Below, piece by piece: positions 8,601 through 18,847 of a DNA stretch of 64,000 nt (positions within the stretch are counted from its first letter, which is position 1; each line of letters opens with the position of its first letter). Made by a program: the position numbers and the translations under genes. The stretch is from NCBI GenBank assembly GCA_023416735.1, contig JAEZGX010000012.1, positions 290,386-354,385 of the forward strand. The letters run 5' to 3'. The notes beneath the pieces were generated by a model. It was not told where the DNA came from, made no database searches, and worked only from the letters and a program-made list of their open reading frames with translations. Source of the DNA: Verrucomicrobiota bacterium. GTDB lineage: Bacteria; Verrucomicrobiota; Verrucomicrobiia; Opitutales; Opitutaceae.

Positions 8601-11600
8601 TTAGAACGAGAACGTGTTGGCCAGCGTCCAGACCGTCGGCTCCGGGATGCGGCCCACGGCCATCGCGCCATCAGGCTGCACGGTGACCGGGATCAGATCC
8701 TTGTCGCCAAACGCATTCCGGACATTGAGCTGCACGCGCCAGTTGATCTTATCGGTGAGCTTGCGCGCATAGCCGACCCACAGATCGACCGCCGTCTCGC
8801 GCGGCCCCATGTAGGGATTCGCCAAATCGAACGCGCGAGGATCGTCGACCGTCGCGCCCGGAAGCACCGGATAGCCCACGACCACTTCGTCCTGCCAGCG
8901 ATAGCCGAAACCGACGTTCACGCCGCGCAGCACGCCTTCGTCGAAGTTGTAGTTCGTCACGACGTTGAAGCGCCACGGACGCAGTTCGGGCACATTCGAA
9001 CCTTCCTGGATGCGATAGAGCCAGTAGCCCGACATGAATTCGCGCAGATACTTTCCGCGGAGCGATTCGCCTTCGCCGAAGCCGCCGTTCCAGAAGCGGA
9101 GGTCGCCGATGACCGCCTGACGATCGCCGCCCGGACGGTGCAGGATGATCGGTGCACCGTTCATCGTGACCGGGGTGTTATACACTTCCCAGCGCGATTC
9201 GACGAAATCGATCATCGACTGCGCCATGTTGATGCGTTGGGCCTCGGTTTTCTGCGCGTTGACGACGATGTTCCAGTTCTTGGTCGGGTTGATGTAGAGT
9301 TCAAACTCCGTGCCCTTCGAGATGGTGTCGCCCGTGATCGTGAAACCCGGGGGTTCGTTGCCACCGATGAAGTTGCCCGCGTCGGCTGCAGCGATGTCGA
9401 GGTTCCACAGCTTGAACCATTCGTCCGACGGGCGATTCGCCATGTAGGCGTTCACGATCGCATCGCCCACCTGCTGGGCATAAGCGATCTGATCCGCCGT
9501 CCAGCCGCCGGCCGGAGTTTCCGGCGCCACGATGCCTTGCGGATCGTAGCCCTGCGTAAAGTCGGCCCAGCCGCCCGCCGCGATGCGATTCAGGTTCGCG
9601 CGGCCGAAGTTATACGCCCAGCCTTCCGCGCCCCACGTCATGTAGGAACCGCCGAAGCTGTCCAAACGGGAGTTCGTGACCTTGGTTTCGTAGCGGTTCA
9701 CGCGCAGCGAGATCCGGTCGTCCCAGGTCGAGATCATGAAGCCGTAATCCTTGGTTTCGCCCTTCGGCGACGCTAGGGAATCGCCCACGATATCGATGCG
9801 TCCGGCCGCGGGCTGGAAGTTCTCGGAACGGTTGTAGAACAACGACACGCCCGTGTTACCCCACAGCTTTTCGCGCAGGCGCTTCGGGGTGTGCAGCACG
9901 ATGCTCCAGCTCGTCGTGCGACCCTTCTCGATGTCGTCCGGCGTGTCCGACAGCTTGTAGACGCTGGGATCGAAGTTCACCGTCTGGCTGCCGTCCGGCT
10001 GCATCGGTCCCTGCAGCGCATAGGACTTCTGCCGATCGATGCGGACGCCGTAGCTCGGCACCAAGGTGCCGTCGAACAGGTAGGCCTGCCAGTTGCCAGC
10101 ATACGAATCGGTGATCGCGCGGGTGAGCTGCGCCGTTTGCGTGAGCTGGTTGCGCGCTCCCTGGGCATCGCTGGTCAGCGCGATATTGCGGTTGGCGCCG
10201 CCGAAGCCGACGTAGTTGTCGGGGTTCTCCACCTGGGTCACGGTCTGGCCGTATTGATTCACCCACGGGTCCGTCGGGCTGACGCCGGCGTCCTTCCAGT
10301 CCATGCTGAATATCTTCACGTTGCCCGACACGGGCGTCTGGTGCGCGTGCAGACGGCCGATGTTGGCGCCGGAGATGGAGTCGCGTGCCGCGAGATTGTC
10401 GGAGCCGAGATAATTCACCGTATTCACGGCGCGATTACGCATGATCGGATCCGAGATGACCTGCAGGCCGTAAGCCGCATCCGCCGCGTAGCGGATCCAG
10501 CTGCGCGTCTCGCGCTTGTAGTCTTCCGAGCTCAAGAGGCCGTTGACCATGTGGCGGCCGAGGATCTTCGCCAAGAGGCTGCTGCCATCCATCACGTCCG
10601 AAGCGCGGAACTCGGCGAAGGCCGACAGGCGCCACGAGTCGCGTTTCGAATCGAAGCTGTTGTTCGCAAACTGATCGGAAACGATGACCGCCTTTCCGTA
10701 GTTCGGATTCTGCGAGCCGTCGATCAGCGTGCGGTTCAGGTCGATCGTGATCGCCTGGCCGAAGTCGGACATCAGGTTCGTCTGTCCCCGGGTGTAGTCT
10801 TGGCGGTCGATCACGCCTTCGATGCCGAAGCGGTTGTCGAAGAAGGTCTGCGACACCGAGACGTTGTAGGCTTCCCAATCGGACCACTCGCTCTTGTTCG
10901 GACCGTCGAGCAGGTTGTTGTGGAAATCGAAGATCGACGGGTCGCGAATGACTTCATCGCGGTAGAAATCGGAGTTGGGCAGGCGCTGCGCATTGCCCTC
11001 GAGATCCTTCCGCGAGACGACGCCCGACATGATCGTCCACGGGAGCGATTTCACGATCGAGGTCGCGTTCTTCGGCAGCTCCGTCAGCATGAGCGAATTG
11101 TCGCCGCTGGTGGGATCCGCGAAGACGGCAACGATGCCGCCGTAGTTGCGGCCGAAGGCTCCGATGGCGCGGTTGTAGTAGTTGGAGTTGTCGCCACGCA
11201 CGCCGGCTCCGAGATCGCCCGCCGCGCGAAGCGCATCGAGCGTCGGGCCGTCATTGATGCCGATGGTCTGGATGTTCAGACCGCCCGCCCGGCGAATCGC
11301 CGCCAGCGCCGGATCCGTCCACCACGGCGTGATCAAGTCGCCCGGCGGGAGGATGCGCGGCCGGTTCGCGTCGATCTCACCCGTCTCGAACTTGGCCTTG
11401 ATCGAGGTGCGGCCATCCGCGCCCTGGAAAAGGTTGGGGTCGTAACGCACGGCCGCATAAAGCCGCTTGTCGTGATTGAACGCGGGCTTCTGGCGATACT
11501 TCGTGTCGTCGTTCAGAGCCGACACGCGGAACGCGAGCACGTCGGGCACCGCGACGTAATTGTAGTCGGCGGACAAACGCACCGTGCCGTAGTTGTCGAA

Positions 11601-12224
11601 ACGGATCTCGGCTTCGCCGCCGTTGCGGAACGAAGCGTCGTTCGTCGACGCATTGATGATGCCCGCGGGCGCGCCCATGCCGAACAGGATCGCATTCGGT
11701 CCGCGCTGGATGTCGACGCGGCCCACATTGAATGAGTCCCACGGAATGTCCGTCAGGAAGAAGTCGCGCGTGTTGTCCGCCTGGCCCAAACCGCGAACGC
11801 GCGTGTTGGTGTGCGGCGCCATGCGCTGCGCGGTATCGTCGAGCGTCTTGTTGTCACCGAGACCGGCGAAGTTGCCCGCGAGGCCGCTCACTTCCGTGCC
11901 GACCGTGTATTGGAGCAGTGTCTCGTTGTTGATCGCACCGGTGTCGTTGAGGAACTGTTTCGTCACGACCGATATGGCCGAGCCGACATCTTTGAGCTCG
12001 GTGCGGATGCGCGAACCGGCGAGCGTCGCCGTCGCCTGATAACTGCCGGAATCCTCCTCCGCGCTGACCGTGAACGGAGAAAGGACAATCACATCGTCGT
12101 CCGAGATATCCGCCGAGGCCGCCGGATTGGCAGTCTGCGCACGAAGCCCCGGCGCAGCTGCGAAACAAAGCGCCGACGTCGCCATGATGGCACGCGTCAA
12201 CGCAGGAATGCGTTTATTGAGCAT
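8601..12224 (-). CDS. TonB-dependent outer-membrane receptor, probable mannan-oligosaccharide importer
   Basis: This 1207-residue protein has its start placed at 12224, because the following MLNKRIPALTRAIMATSAL reads as a signal peptide with cleavage after LRAQ. Just after it, DDVIVLSPFTVSAEEDSG looks like a TonB box of the type common in Opitutaceae receptors. The plug domain follows (VGSAISVVTKQFLNDTGA, RVDIQRGPNAILFGMGAPAG). The long remainder is beta-barrel-like and ends in WTLANTFSF with the C-terminal phenylalanine expected of outer-membrane barrels. No SusD partner or carboxypeptidase-like N-terminal domain is present. The mannose-directed genes next door suggest the substrate, but this is inference from position. 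A terminator follows. Confidence 0.88.
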   Translation of the reverse strand: MLNKRIPALTRAIMATSALCFAAAPGLRAQTANPAASADISDDDVIVLSPFTVSAEEDSGSYQATATLAGSRIRTELKDVGSAISVVTKQFLNDTGAINNETLLQYTVGTEVSGLAGNFAGLGDNKTLDDTAQRMAPHTNTRVRGLGQADNTRDFFLTDIPWDSFNVGRVDIQRGPNAILFGMGAPAGIINASTNDASFRNGGEAEIRFDNYGTVRLSADYNYVAVPDVLAFRVSALNDDTKYRQKPAFNHDKRLYAAVRYDPNLFQGADGRTSIKAKFETGEIDANRPRILPPGDLITPWWTDPALAAIRRAGGLNIQTIGINDGPTLDALRAAGDLGAGVRGDNSNYYNRAIGAFGRNYGGIVAVFADPTSGDNSLMLTELPKNATSIVKSLPWTIMSGVVSRKDLEGNAQRLPNSDFYRDEVIRDPSIFDFHNNLLDGPNKSEWSDWEAYNVSVSQTFFDNRFGIEGVIDRQDYTRGQTNLMSDFGQAITIDLNRTLIDGSQNPNYGKAVIVSDQFANNSFDSKRDSWRLSAFAEFRASDVMDGSSLLAKILGRHMVNGLLSSEDYKRETRSWIRYAADAAYGLQVISDPIMRNRAVNTVNYLGSDNLAARDSISGANIGRLHAHQTPVSGNVKIFSMDWKDAGVSPTDPWVNQYGQTVTQVENPDNYVGFGGANRNIALTSDAQGARNQLTQTAQLTRAITDSYAGNWQAYLFDGTLVPSYGVRIDRQKSYALQGPMQPDGSQTVNFDPSVYKLSDTPDDIEKGRTTSWSIVLHTPKRLREKLWGNTGVSLFYNRSENFQPAAGRIDIVGDSLASPKGETKDYGFMISTWDDRISLRVNRYETKVTNSRLDSFGGSYMTWGAEGWAYNFGRANLNRIAAGGWADFTQGYDPQGIVAPETPAGGWTADQIAYAQQVGDAIVNAYMANRPSDEWFKLWNLDIAAADAGNFIGGNEPPGFTITGDTISKGTEFELYINPTKNWNIVVNAQKTEAQRINMAQSMIDFVESRWEVYNTPVTMNGAPIILHRPGGDRQAVIGDLRFWNGGFGEGESLRGKYLREFMSGYWLYRIQEGSNVPELRPWRFNVVTNYNFDEGVLRGVNVGFGYRWQDEVVVGYPVLPGATVDDPRAFDLANPYMGPRETAVDLWVGYARKLTDKINWRVQLNVRNAFGDKDLIPVTVQPDGAMAVGRIPEPTVWTLANTFSF

Positions 12225-12383
12225 GGTTGGTGTTAGGGTCTGGGGAAGCGGCGCCGATATGACGCCGACCTCACGCACGGGCTAAGCCCACCGCCGAGGC
12301 CTCGCGAATATAGCGATACGCTGCGATTAAGGGAATGAGTTCAGTTACACCTTGCTTGAGGTATTTTGCTGCAGCGCCTTCCG

Positions 12384-12454
12384 CCTCTCGGAGCAGTCGC
12401 TCAGAGGTAAAATCCTCCTTCGATCCCGTCGCGCGCTATATCGCACGCGCGCGA
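12384..12454. repeat. Two inverted repeats between the regulator and the TonB receptor gene
   Basis: The first, at 12384-12407, has arms CCTCT/AGAGG and GAGC/GCTC with a 2-base bulge and a 4-base loop. The second, at 12429-12454, has perfect 8-base arms TCGCGCGC/GCGCGCGA with a 10-base spacer. Both lie downstream of the XylR-like gene and upstream of the receptor gene on the minus strand. They could be a weak terminator for the regulator or operators for the receptor; no T-tract follows either, so neither reading is secure. Nothing else is evident in 12225-12465. Confidence 0.4.
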
Positions 12455-12465
12455 TTTGAGTCCGA

Positions 12466-13647
12466 TTACCTTCGCGCTCCAGACTTCGCCTGGACCTTCT
12501 TCCGGTAGCCGCCGGGCGAGTCACCGGTGATTCGCTTGAAGACCACGCACATGTATTCGACGTGCTCGAATCCCGTGAGCTCCGCGATTTTCTTCAGGGG
12601 AAAATTCGTCTCGAACAACAGCTGCCGGATTTTTTCGACCTGAACCCGCCTGATCTCCGCCTGCGGAGATCGGCCTAAATAGCGTCGGAATTTCTTCTCC
12701 AGCTGACTTCGCGACGCGAACGCGTGCTTCAACACTTCGTCCACGCCGATGCCGTGACACGCATGCTCGCGAATGTAGCTCACCGCCGCCGCAACGTTCT
12801 TGTCGCCCATCGCCAGGATGTCCGTCGATTGCCGCGTCACGACACCGATGGGCTCAATTCGCCGATCTAGTCCTGACATCTTCTCCCCCGCCATCATTCG
12901 CGCGAGTTGATCCGCGGCCTGATAACCGGAGTGAAAGGCATTCGTCGCCACGCTCGACAACGGCGGCTCCGCGAGCTCGCAGCGAATTGGATCGTTGTTC
13001 GCCCCGAGCACCGCCACTTCCTCCGGCACCAACAACCCCGCCGCGTGCGCCGCGCTCGAAACCTGCAGCGCCCGCATATCGTTGCACGCCATCACCGCCG
13101 CCGGCTTCGGCAGCCGCTTCAACCACGCACTCAACGCCGCCGTCTGCTTCGCATCCCAAAAGGGCGTGAGATCGATCGGATCATCGACGTCAAACACATC
13201 GCACTCATGTCCGGCTAGCCGGATCGCCTCGACGAAACCGTCGCGGCGTTCGTTGGACCACCCCGCATCCGCGAATCCGCAAAATCCGAAATGCCGAAAC
13301 CCGCGCTCCAACAGGTGCTCCGCTCCCAAATGTCCCATCGCCACATTGTCGGGCCGAATCTTCGGCACGCCCGGAAACGGCGGCGTATCGTTCAAGTCCA
13401 CCAGCGGAAGCCCCAACTCGGCGCAACCATGCACCAGTCCCGGCGAGGTATGACGGCTGATCACGCCGTGCCACTTCTTGCTGCGCAGCCACTGCGGATC
13501 CTTCTCCGCCCGCGCTTCATCGTCGAAGAACGTCGCCCAGGGTCGATGCGACCGCTCGTATTGCGCCACCCCCTTCAACATATCGGCGCACTCTTCAAGA
13601 CGGGTCATGAACACCAACAGCACATGCGGCTTCACGCCGACACGCAC
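12466..13647 (-). CDS. XylR-type transcriptional regulator (LacI-like sensor domain plus AraC HTH)
   Basis: This is a 393-residue protein with a GTG start. Residues about 8-280 resemble the periplasmic-binding-protein sensor of the LacI/GalR family (GVISRHTSPG, PDNVAMGHLGAEHLLERGFRH, VMACNDMRALQVSSAAHAAG, VAVLGANNDPIRCELAEPPLSSV). Unlike LacI, the DNA-binding part is C-terminal: an AraC-type double helix-turn-helix from about 285 to 385 (SRSQLEKKFRRYLGRSP, IRQLLFETNFPLKKIAELTGF, YMCVVFKRITGDSPGGYRKK). This is the layout of E. coli XylR. It lies between the TonB receptor and the mannosidase genes on the same strand and most likely controls the glycan locus in response to a sugar. Confidence 0.87.
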   Translation of the reverse strand: MRVGVKPHVLLVFMTRLEECADMLKGVAQYERSHRPWATFFDDEARAEKDPQWLRSKKWHGVISRHTSPGLVHGCAELGLPLVDLNDTPPFPGVPKIRPDNVAMGHLGAEHLLERGFRHFGFCGFADAGWSNERRDGFVEAIRLAGHECDVFDVDDPIDLTPFWDAKQTAALSAWLKRLPKPAAVMACNDMRALQVSSAAHAAGLLVPEEVAVLGANNDPIRCELAEPPLSSVATNAFHSGYQAADQLARMMAGEKMSGLDRRIEPIGVVTRQSTDILAMGDKNVAAAVSYIREHACHGIGVDEVLKHAFASRSQLEKKFRRYLGRSPQAEIRRVQVEKIRQLLFETNFPLKKIAELTGFEHVEYMCVVFKRITGDSPGGYRKKVQAKSGARR

Positions 13648-13731
13648 ACCAGCTCACTCCACAATTGGCAAGCGATGGTTTCGCCACACCGCCTTGGAAG
13701 CGCGCGCCGCGTCCGCGCCGTAACAGTCCGC

Positions 13732-16242
13732 TCAATACGTATCCGCCAGCGATTCGTGCGTCAGTAAACGCTTCAATTTCGCCAGGGTCTGCGTCCGCTC
13801 GAACTCCACGATCACCTTCTTCGGCTCATCCGGATAAAGCTCGAAAAAGTTGTCGGTGCACCGAAAACGCACGCCGCGAAAATCGAACGAAAACCGGTGC
13901 TGAAAGGCCGTCGACCGAAACACGATCTCCGCCCGCTTCGTTCCTCGCATTCGAATCGTCGCGCGCGTGCGCGCTTCCGGCAGGTTCAAGAAGCGCGGCG
14001 CGGTCAAAAACACCGTCTCCTCGCTCACCCGCTCGCCGCCGATTTCCAGCGCGATCCGCACATAAAGCGCATCCCGCGTGTGCCGCTCGATCCACGATGA
14101 AAGATCCACCGTCATCTGCCGCACACTTTCGCCGTAGCGCAGTCGCACCGGCTTCCGCCCGCCCTTTAACCGTCGCCCGTCCAGGTGAAACAGCTCCCAC
14201 GACACCACGCCGGGCGTTTCCATCGGCGCATCGTAAACGGTATAAACATGCACTTCGTGCACCGTGCTCCGCCGATAGTTTCCGATCGTCAGCGTCTCCT
14301 CCCCGGGCAAATGCGCACACACCAGCGCCGGCGCAAAGAACCGCCGCGCCACATGATGCAGCGCCCGCCAGCGTCCCGTAAACTCGATCGAGCTCCACGA
14401 CGCCGCCGGCCAGCAGTCGTTGAGCTGCCAATACAACGCACCCATGCAGCGCGGCATGTGGCGCCGCCAATGCTCCACGCCGACTTGCATGCACCGCGCC
14501 TGATTCAGCTGCGAGAGATAGATCAAAGCCTCCTGGCTCTTCGGGAATCGGTAATACTGCGAAACATAGTCCAGGATGATCTGATTCCCCGCCCGATTCT
14601 TCTGATGGTTCTCCATCTCCTGCCCGAAAATGTTGTCGTTATGCGGGGGACAGAAGGTCGCGTTCGTTTCTGCCGAGCTGTAACTCTGCATCCCGAATTC
14701 CGAACAAAAACGAAACCGCCACCGCTCGTAGCTCTTCACCGGATGCCGCGCATGCCAGACATCCCAATAATGCGTGTCGCCGCGCTTCTCGCCTTCCGCC
14801 AGCGCCGCCGGAGTTCCCGCTGACCGCTCGAAGCTGCCGCGCCAGGGCGACGTCGGCCAGTAGCTCGTCGTCCCGTCGAACGTCTCCACCGTCTCCGGCA
14901 AAACGCCGTGAAACACCGCTTCGTAATCGCGGCGCAGATTTTCGTTCTTCAACAAATCCGCCTGCTCACGCCCGACCGTGTTGAGCTGCACGATCTCATT
15001 GTTTCCGCACCACAACGCGAGACACGCGCGATGCCGCAGCCGTCGCACCTGATGCTCCGCCTCCGCGCGCACGTTCTCCAGAAACGCCGCATCGCCCGGA
15101 AAGATGGTGCACGCGAACATGAAATCCTGCCACACCATCAACCCGAGTTCGTCGCAAAGATCGTAGAAATCCTCGCTCTCGTAGATCCCGCCGCCCCACA
15201 CCCGGACCATGTTCATGTGCGCCTGCGCCGCACTCGAAAGATCCCGTTCGTAATCGGCCCGCCGCAATCCTCCCACCAAACTGTGCGCCGGTATCCAGTT
15301 CGCTCCTTTCGCAAAAATCGCGCGGCCATTCACCACGAACTGAAACGACTCGCCCCATTCGTCCTCGTGCCGGTCGAGCACGATCGTCCGCAATCCAATC
15401 CGTCGCGACCACCGCCCAATCACCCGCCCGTCCCCCTCCACCGCCTCGAGTTCGACGCGATACAACGGCTGCTCGCCCTGCCCATTCGGCCACCAGAGCC
15501 GGGGACTTTCGATTTTGGATTTTCCCTGCTCGATCCAGGCCACAATCGCGCCGTCCAACGAAACCGTCCCGCGCAGCTCCACGTTCGCATGAGGCTTAAC
15601 CAGCTCCGGCTCAAACCCCAGCCGCACGCTTCCGTTCGGCTCAAGCCATTGTTCCACCCGCACGTTTTCGAGCCGGTTAACCGACCACGCCTCCACGCGA
15701 AGGTCGCGCCAGATTCCCGCGGTCACCAGCCGCGGGCCCCAATCCCATCCAAACTGACACTGCTGCTTGCGCACGGTCGAACTCCGCCCGACGGGATCGT
15801 TGTATTCAAATGGCTGATGCGCCAGCCGCTCGCGGGCAATGACATCGATCGCACTTTCGAAGCGGACAAGAATCTCATTCCGCCCCGCCCGCAGGAAGCG
15901 TTTCACGTCCCAGCGATACCCGACGAACATGTTCTCCGTTCGCGCGATCTCCCGGCCGTTGATCGCAACGACGGCAAACGTATCCAGCCCGTCCGCCACC
16001 AGCTCGACTACGTCTTCGGCGAGCATGTCCCGCGTAACGGCAAAGGTCGTCCGATACTCCCACACATGCTCCCCGATCCACTGCACTTCCGCTTCGTTGC
16101 AGCCCCAAAACGGATCGGGGATCGCGCGATGCCGCAGCAAATCGCGATGCACGCATCCCGGCACGACCGCGGCGCGCCACCGCGAGTGCGTTGTCGCATC
16201 GCGAAACATCCACGTCGTTTTAGATAGGGAAAGGGTCTGCAT
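13732..16242 (-). CDS. Beta-mannosidase, glycoside hydrolase family 2
   Basis: This 836-residue protein matches GH2 beta-mannosidases in length and layout: an N-terminal sugar-binding jelly roll (residues about 1-185, with VVPGCVHRDLL and CQFGWDWGPRLVTAGIWRD), an Ig-like domain, then a TIM barrel (KGANWIPAHSL, VRVWGGGIYESEDFYDLCDELG, VWQDFMFACTIFPGD). The acid/base glutamate is E416 in WCGNNEI and the nucleophile is E515 in CSEFGMQSY. No signal peptide is present, so it should hydrolyse terminal beta-mannose from short oligosaccharides inside the cell. It lies 24 bases downstream of the GH130 gene and probably shares its transcript. Confidence 0.92.
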   Translation of the reverse strand: MQTLSLSKTTWMFRDATTHSRWRAAVVPGCVHRDLLRHRAIPDPFWGCNEAEVQWIGEHVWEYRTTFAVTRDMLAEDVVELVADGLDTFAVVAINGREIARTENMFVGYRWDVKRFLRAGRNEILVRFESAIDVIARERLAHQPFEYNDPVGRSSTVRKQQCQFGWDWGPRLVTAGIWRDLRVEAWSVNRLENVRVEQWLEPNGSVRLGFEPELVKPHANVELRGTVSLDGAIVAWIEQGKSKIESPRLWWPNGQGEQPLYRVELEAVEGDGRVIGRWSRRIGLRTIVLDRHEDEWGESFQFVVNGRAIFAKGANWIPAHSLVGGLRRADYERDLSSAAQAHMNMVRVWGGGIYESEDFYDLCDELGLMVWQDFMFACTIFPGDAAFLENVRAEAEHQVRRLRHRACLALWCGNNEIVQLNTVGREQADLLKNENLRRDYEAVFHGVLPETVETFDGTTSYWPTSPWRGSFERSAGTPAALAEGEKRGDTHYWDVWHARHPVKSYERWRFRFCSEFGMQSYSSAETNATFCPPHNDNIFGQEMENHQKNRAGNQIILDYVSQYYRFPKSQEALIYLSQLNQARCMQVGVEHWRRHMPRCMGALYWQLNDCWPAASWSSIEFTGRWRALHHVARRFFAPALVCAHLPGEETLTIGNYRRSTVHEVHVYTVYDAPMETPGVVSWELFHLDGRRLKGGRKPVRLRYGESVRQMTVDLSSWIERHTRDALYVRIALEIGGERVSEETVFLTAPRFLNLPEARTRATIRMRGTKRAEIVFRSTAFQHRFSFDFRGVRFRCTDNFFELYPDEPKKVIVEFERTQTLAKLKRLLTHESLADTY

Positions 16243-16266
16243 ATGAGGCGCCGCGGGGCGCTGTGA

Positions 16267-17253
16267 CTATTTCAACGGGTTCGCCTTGATGAACTCCACC
16301 ACTTCCTGGGCCTCGCAAAAGCAGAGCGCCGAAAACGTATCCGCCGCTCCGTAGTAAATCGCGATCCGCCCACTCGGCGCATCGCACACCGCTCCCACCG
16401 GAAAACACACGCCCGGCACGAACCCGGTCAGCTCATACGGCGCCTCCGGACACAGCAGCGCCTCACGACAGCGCGCGATCACCTTCCAGGGTTGTTCGAG
16501 ATCCAGCAGCGCGGCGCTCATCGAATACACAAAGCCATTGCAGGTCTGCGTGACCGCATGGAAGAACAACAGCCAGCCTTCACTCGTCTCGATGGGCGAC
16601 GGTCCTGCACCGATCTTCACCCCTTGAAACCACGGCCATCCGCGCCCCATCACGTGCCGATGCCTGCCCCAATGAATCAGGTCCGGGCTTTCGCTCGTGA
16701 AGATATCGCCGAATGGCGTGTGCCCTGTGTCCGACGGCCGGCTGAGCATCAAAAACTTTCCATTCACCTTCCGCGGAAAAAGCACGCCGTTCCGGTTGTA
16801 AGGCAAAAAGGCGTTCTCCAGCTGCTCGAAATTCACGAAGTCCGTGGTGCGCGCGACACCGATCGTCGGCCCGTGGTATCCGTTGCACCACGTCACGTAA
16901 TGCACGCCGTCGATTTCCGTGACGCGTGGATCGTAGGCATATTCGTGCCTCCTCACTTCTTCATCCTCACAGCGGAAATCGATCGGCTTCGGATCGAACG
17001 TAAACTTGATCCCGTCCGCACTTCGACCCACGTGCAAATGTGGCACGCGATCCATCCCTTCCGTGCGAAACACCCCGATGAAGCCGCCCTGCCACGGCAC
17101 CACCGCGCTGTTGTAAATCCCCGTCACGCGCGGCAGCGGCCGACGGCCAATCACCGGATTGCCATCGTAACGCCACACGAGGTCGGGATTCCCCGCCGCA
17201 CGCGGCTGCCAGGGAAGGTTCGGAACGGCAGGACCAACGATCGTCAACTTCAT
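16267..17253 (-). CDS. GH130 beta-mannoside phosphorylase (subfamily 2-like)
   Basis: This 328-residue protein is of GH130 size. The five-bladed propeller family motifs are visible: VTGIYNSAVVPWQGGFIGVFR, then EYAYDPRVTEIDG with the probable proton-donor aspartate D108, GVKIGAGPSPIETSEGWLLF, and IAIYYGAADTFSALC. It is shorter than the second GH130 at 18848 and lacks its mannosyl-glucose-specific stretches. That fits the group acting on beta-1,4-manno-oligosaccharides or mannosyl-GlcNAc with phosphate to release mannose-1-phosphate. The exact acceptor cannot be read from the sequence. It has no signal peptide. It is first of two genes with the GH2 mannosidase and diverges from the epimerase gene across 257 bases with no clear operator. 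Confidence 0.88.
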   Translation of the reverse strand: MKLTIVGPAVPNLPWQPRAAGNPDLVWRYDGNPVIGRRPLPRVTGIYNSAVVPWQGGFIGVFRTEGMDRVPHLHVGRSADGIKFTFDPKPIDFRCEDEEVRRHEYAYDPRVTEIDGVHYVTWCNGYHGPTIGVARTTDFVNFEQLENAFLPYNRNGVLFPRKVNGKFLMLSRPSDTGHTPFGDIFTSESPDLIHWGRHRHVMGRGWPWFQGVKIGAGPSPIETSEGWLLFFHAVTQTCNGFVYSMSAALLDLEQPWKVIARCREALLCPEAPYELTGFVPGVCFPVGAVCDAPSGRIAIYYGAADTFSALCFCEAQEVVEFIKANPLK

Positions 17254-17510
17254 GAAAAACGGAACAGCTCGGGGTGATCGGAAACAATGCGCACGCGCGC
17301 AGCTCGCCCAACACGTCCACTCGGGCTTTCGCCGCGTGTCCGGGCAAGCGGCGCGAACGCTCTCACCTTAGACCGCCGCCGTCATCGAAGAGTGATTGCG
17401 CGGACTTTGAGTCTGTTTGCGCTGCGCGAAACACGCCTCATTCCGCATGCAACCAAACTCAATTCCGCGCCATTGCCTGCCGCCTCTTCAATCCGCGAAA
17501 TAGCGCGCTC

Positions 17511-18743
17511 ATGACTCCCGACGTCCTGCGCCGTTACGCCGATCGCATCGAGTCCGACCTCCGCCACAACGTGCTCCCGTTCTGGATCGAACGCGTCGTC
17601 GATCAGGAGCGCGGCGGATTCCACGGCGCGATCACCAACGCGTTGGAAATCCAGCCTTCCGCCGAACGCGGCGCGCTGCTCGCCGCGCGGATCCTTTGGA
17701 CTTTTTCCGCTGCGTATCGACGTTTTGGTGACGCCTCCCTGCTTCCCATGGCCGATCACGCCTACACCGCGCTGACCGACCGCTTCCTCGATCATGAACA
17801 CCGGGGCTTTTTCTGGTCCGCCTCTCCCGACGGCACCGTCCTGCAATCGCGCAAACAAACCTATGGCCAGGCGTTCGCGATCTACGCTCTCTCCGAATAT
17901 CACCTCGCGACCGCGAACTCCGCTCCGCTGGAACTCGCCGTCGAACTCCATCGCCTCCTCGAATCGCACGCGCGCGACCCGCTCCACGGCGGCTACCTCG
18001 AGGCGACGTCACGCGACTGGACGCCCATCGCCGACATGCGCCTGAGCGCCGCCGATCTCAACGAGCCGAAATCCCAGAACACCCACCTGCACGTCCTGGA
18101 GGCCTACACCAACCTCCTCCGCGCCTGGCCCGACCCCGCGCTTCGCCACATTCAAGCCGCGCTGATCGACACGATGCTGACGCGCATCGTGAATCCGGCA
18201 ACCGGCCACCTCGGGCTCTTCTTCGCGCTCGATTGGTCGCCGCGGTCCACCGCCGTTTCCTATGGCCACGACATCGAAGCCGCTTGGTTGCTGGGCGAAG
18301 CTGCCGACGTCCTTGGTGACGCGCACCTTCAAGAGCGCGTGCGCCACCTCGGCGTGAAAATCGCCGACGTCACGCTCGCCGAAGGCATCGATGTCGACGG
18401 CGCCATCTTCAATGCCGGCGAGCCCGATCGGGTGACCGACACCAACAAGGAATGGTGGCCCCAAGCCGAAGCCGTTCTAGGATTCCTCTACGCGTATTCG
18501 ATTTCTCACGACAAACGCCACCTTGGCGCCGCCTTGCGCGCGTGGGACTTCATCGAAAACTGCCTGATCGATCGCACGCACGGCGAATGGCTGCGCGGCG
18601 TCACCCGCCACGGCGCCGTGCTCGAAAACGAACTCAAGGTCGGCTTCTGGAAGTGTCCTTATCACAACGGCCGCATGGGACTCGTCGCGCCCCTTCAGCT
18701 CCGCCACTTTGCCGAAACCATTGCCACCCACTCGCTCACCTGA
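17511..18743 (+). CDS. Cellobiose/mannobiose 2-epimerase (AGE family)
   Basis: The frame is open further upstream, but the ATG at 17511 gives a 410-residue protein starting MTPDVLRRYADRIESDL, as expected for the N-acylglucosamine 2-epimerase family (an alpha6/alpha6 barrel). Recognisable parts are FWIERVVDQERGGFHG, ARILWTFSAAYRRFGD, KQTYGQAFAIYALSEYHLA, NTHLHVLEAYTNLLRAWPD, SYGHDIEAAWLLGEAADVLG, KEWWPQAEAVLGFLYAY and KCPYHNGRMG with a catalytic-type histidine at about 385. Next to a mannosyl-glucose phosphorylase it most likely converts beta-1,4-mannobiose to mannosyl-glucose in the cytoplasm, as in the Bacteroides/Ruminococcus mannan pathway. N-acylglucosamine epimerase activity is the alternative and fits the context less well. 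Confidence 0.88.
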   Translation: MTPDVLRRYADRIESDLRHNVLPFWIERVVDQERGGFHGAITNALEIQPSAERGALLAARILWTFSAAYRRFGDASLLPMADHAYTALTDRFLDHEHRGFFWSASPDGTVLQSRKQTYGQAFAIYALSEYHLATANSAPLELAVELHRLLESHARDPLHGGYLEATSRDWTPIADMRLSAADLNEPKSQNTHLHVLEAYTNLLRAWPDPALRHIQAALIDTMLTRIVNPATGHLGLFFALDWSPRSTAVSYGHDIEAAWLLGEAADVLGDAHLQERVRHLGVKIADVTLAEGIDVDGAIFNAGEPDRVTDTNKEWWPQAEAVLGFLYAYSISHDKRHLGAALRAWDFIENCLIDRTHGEWLRGVTRHGAVLENELKVGFWKCPYHNGRMGLVAPLQLRHFAETIATHSLT

Positions 18744-18847
18744 ATACCGGGTTAAACGCGACGAGCATTCCCGTCATCCTTTTGCGTCCATTAGGCTTCG
18801 TTCGTGGTTAATGTAACCCAGATCCTCTTCGCTTCTTTATCTCATCT

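Noticed and set aside
17415..17431. Operator-like near-palindrome (TTTGCGC-T-GCGCGAAA) upstream of the epimerase gene
   Set aside because: The arms differ by an extra base and such GC-rich symmetry is frequent by chance in this DNA; not strong enough to annotate.
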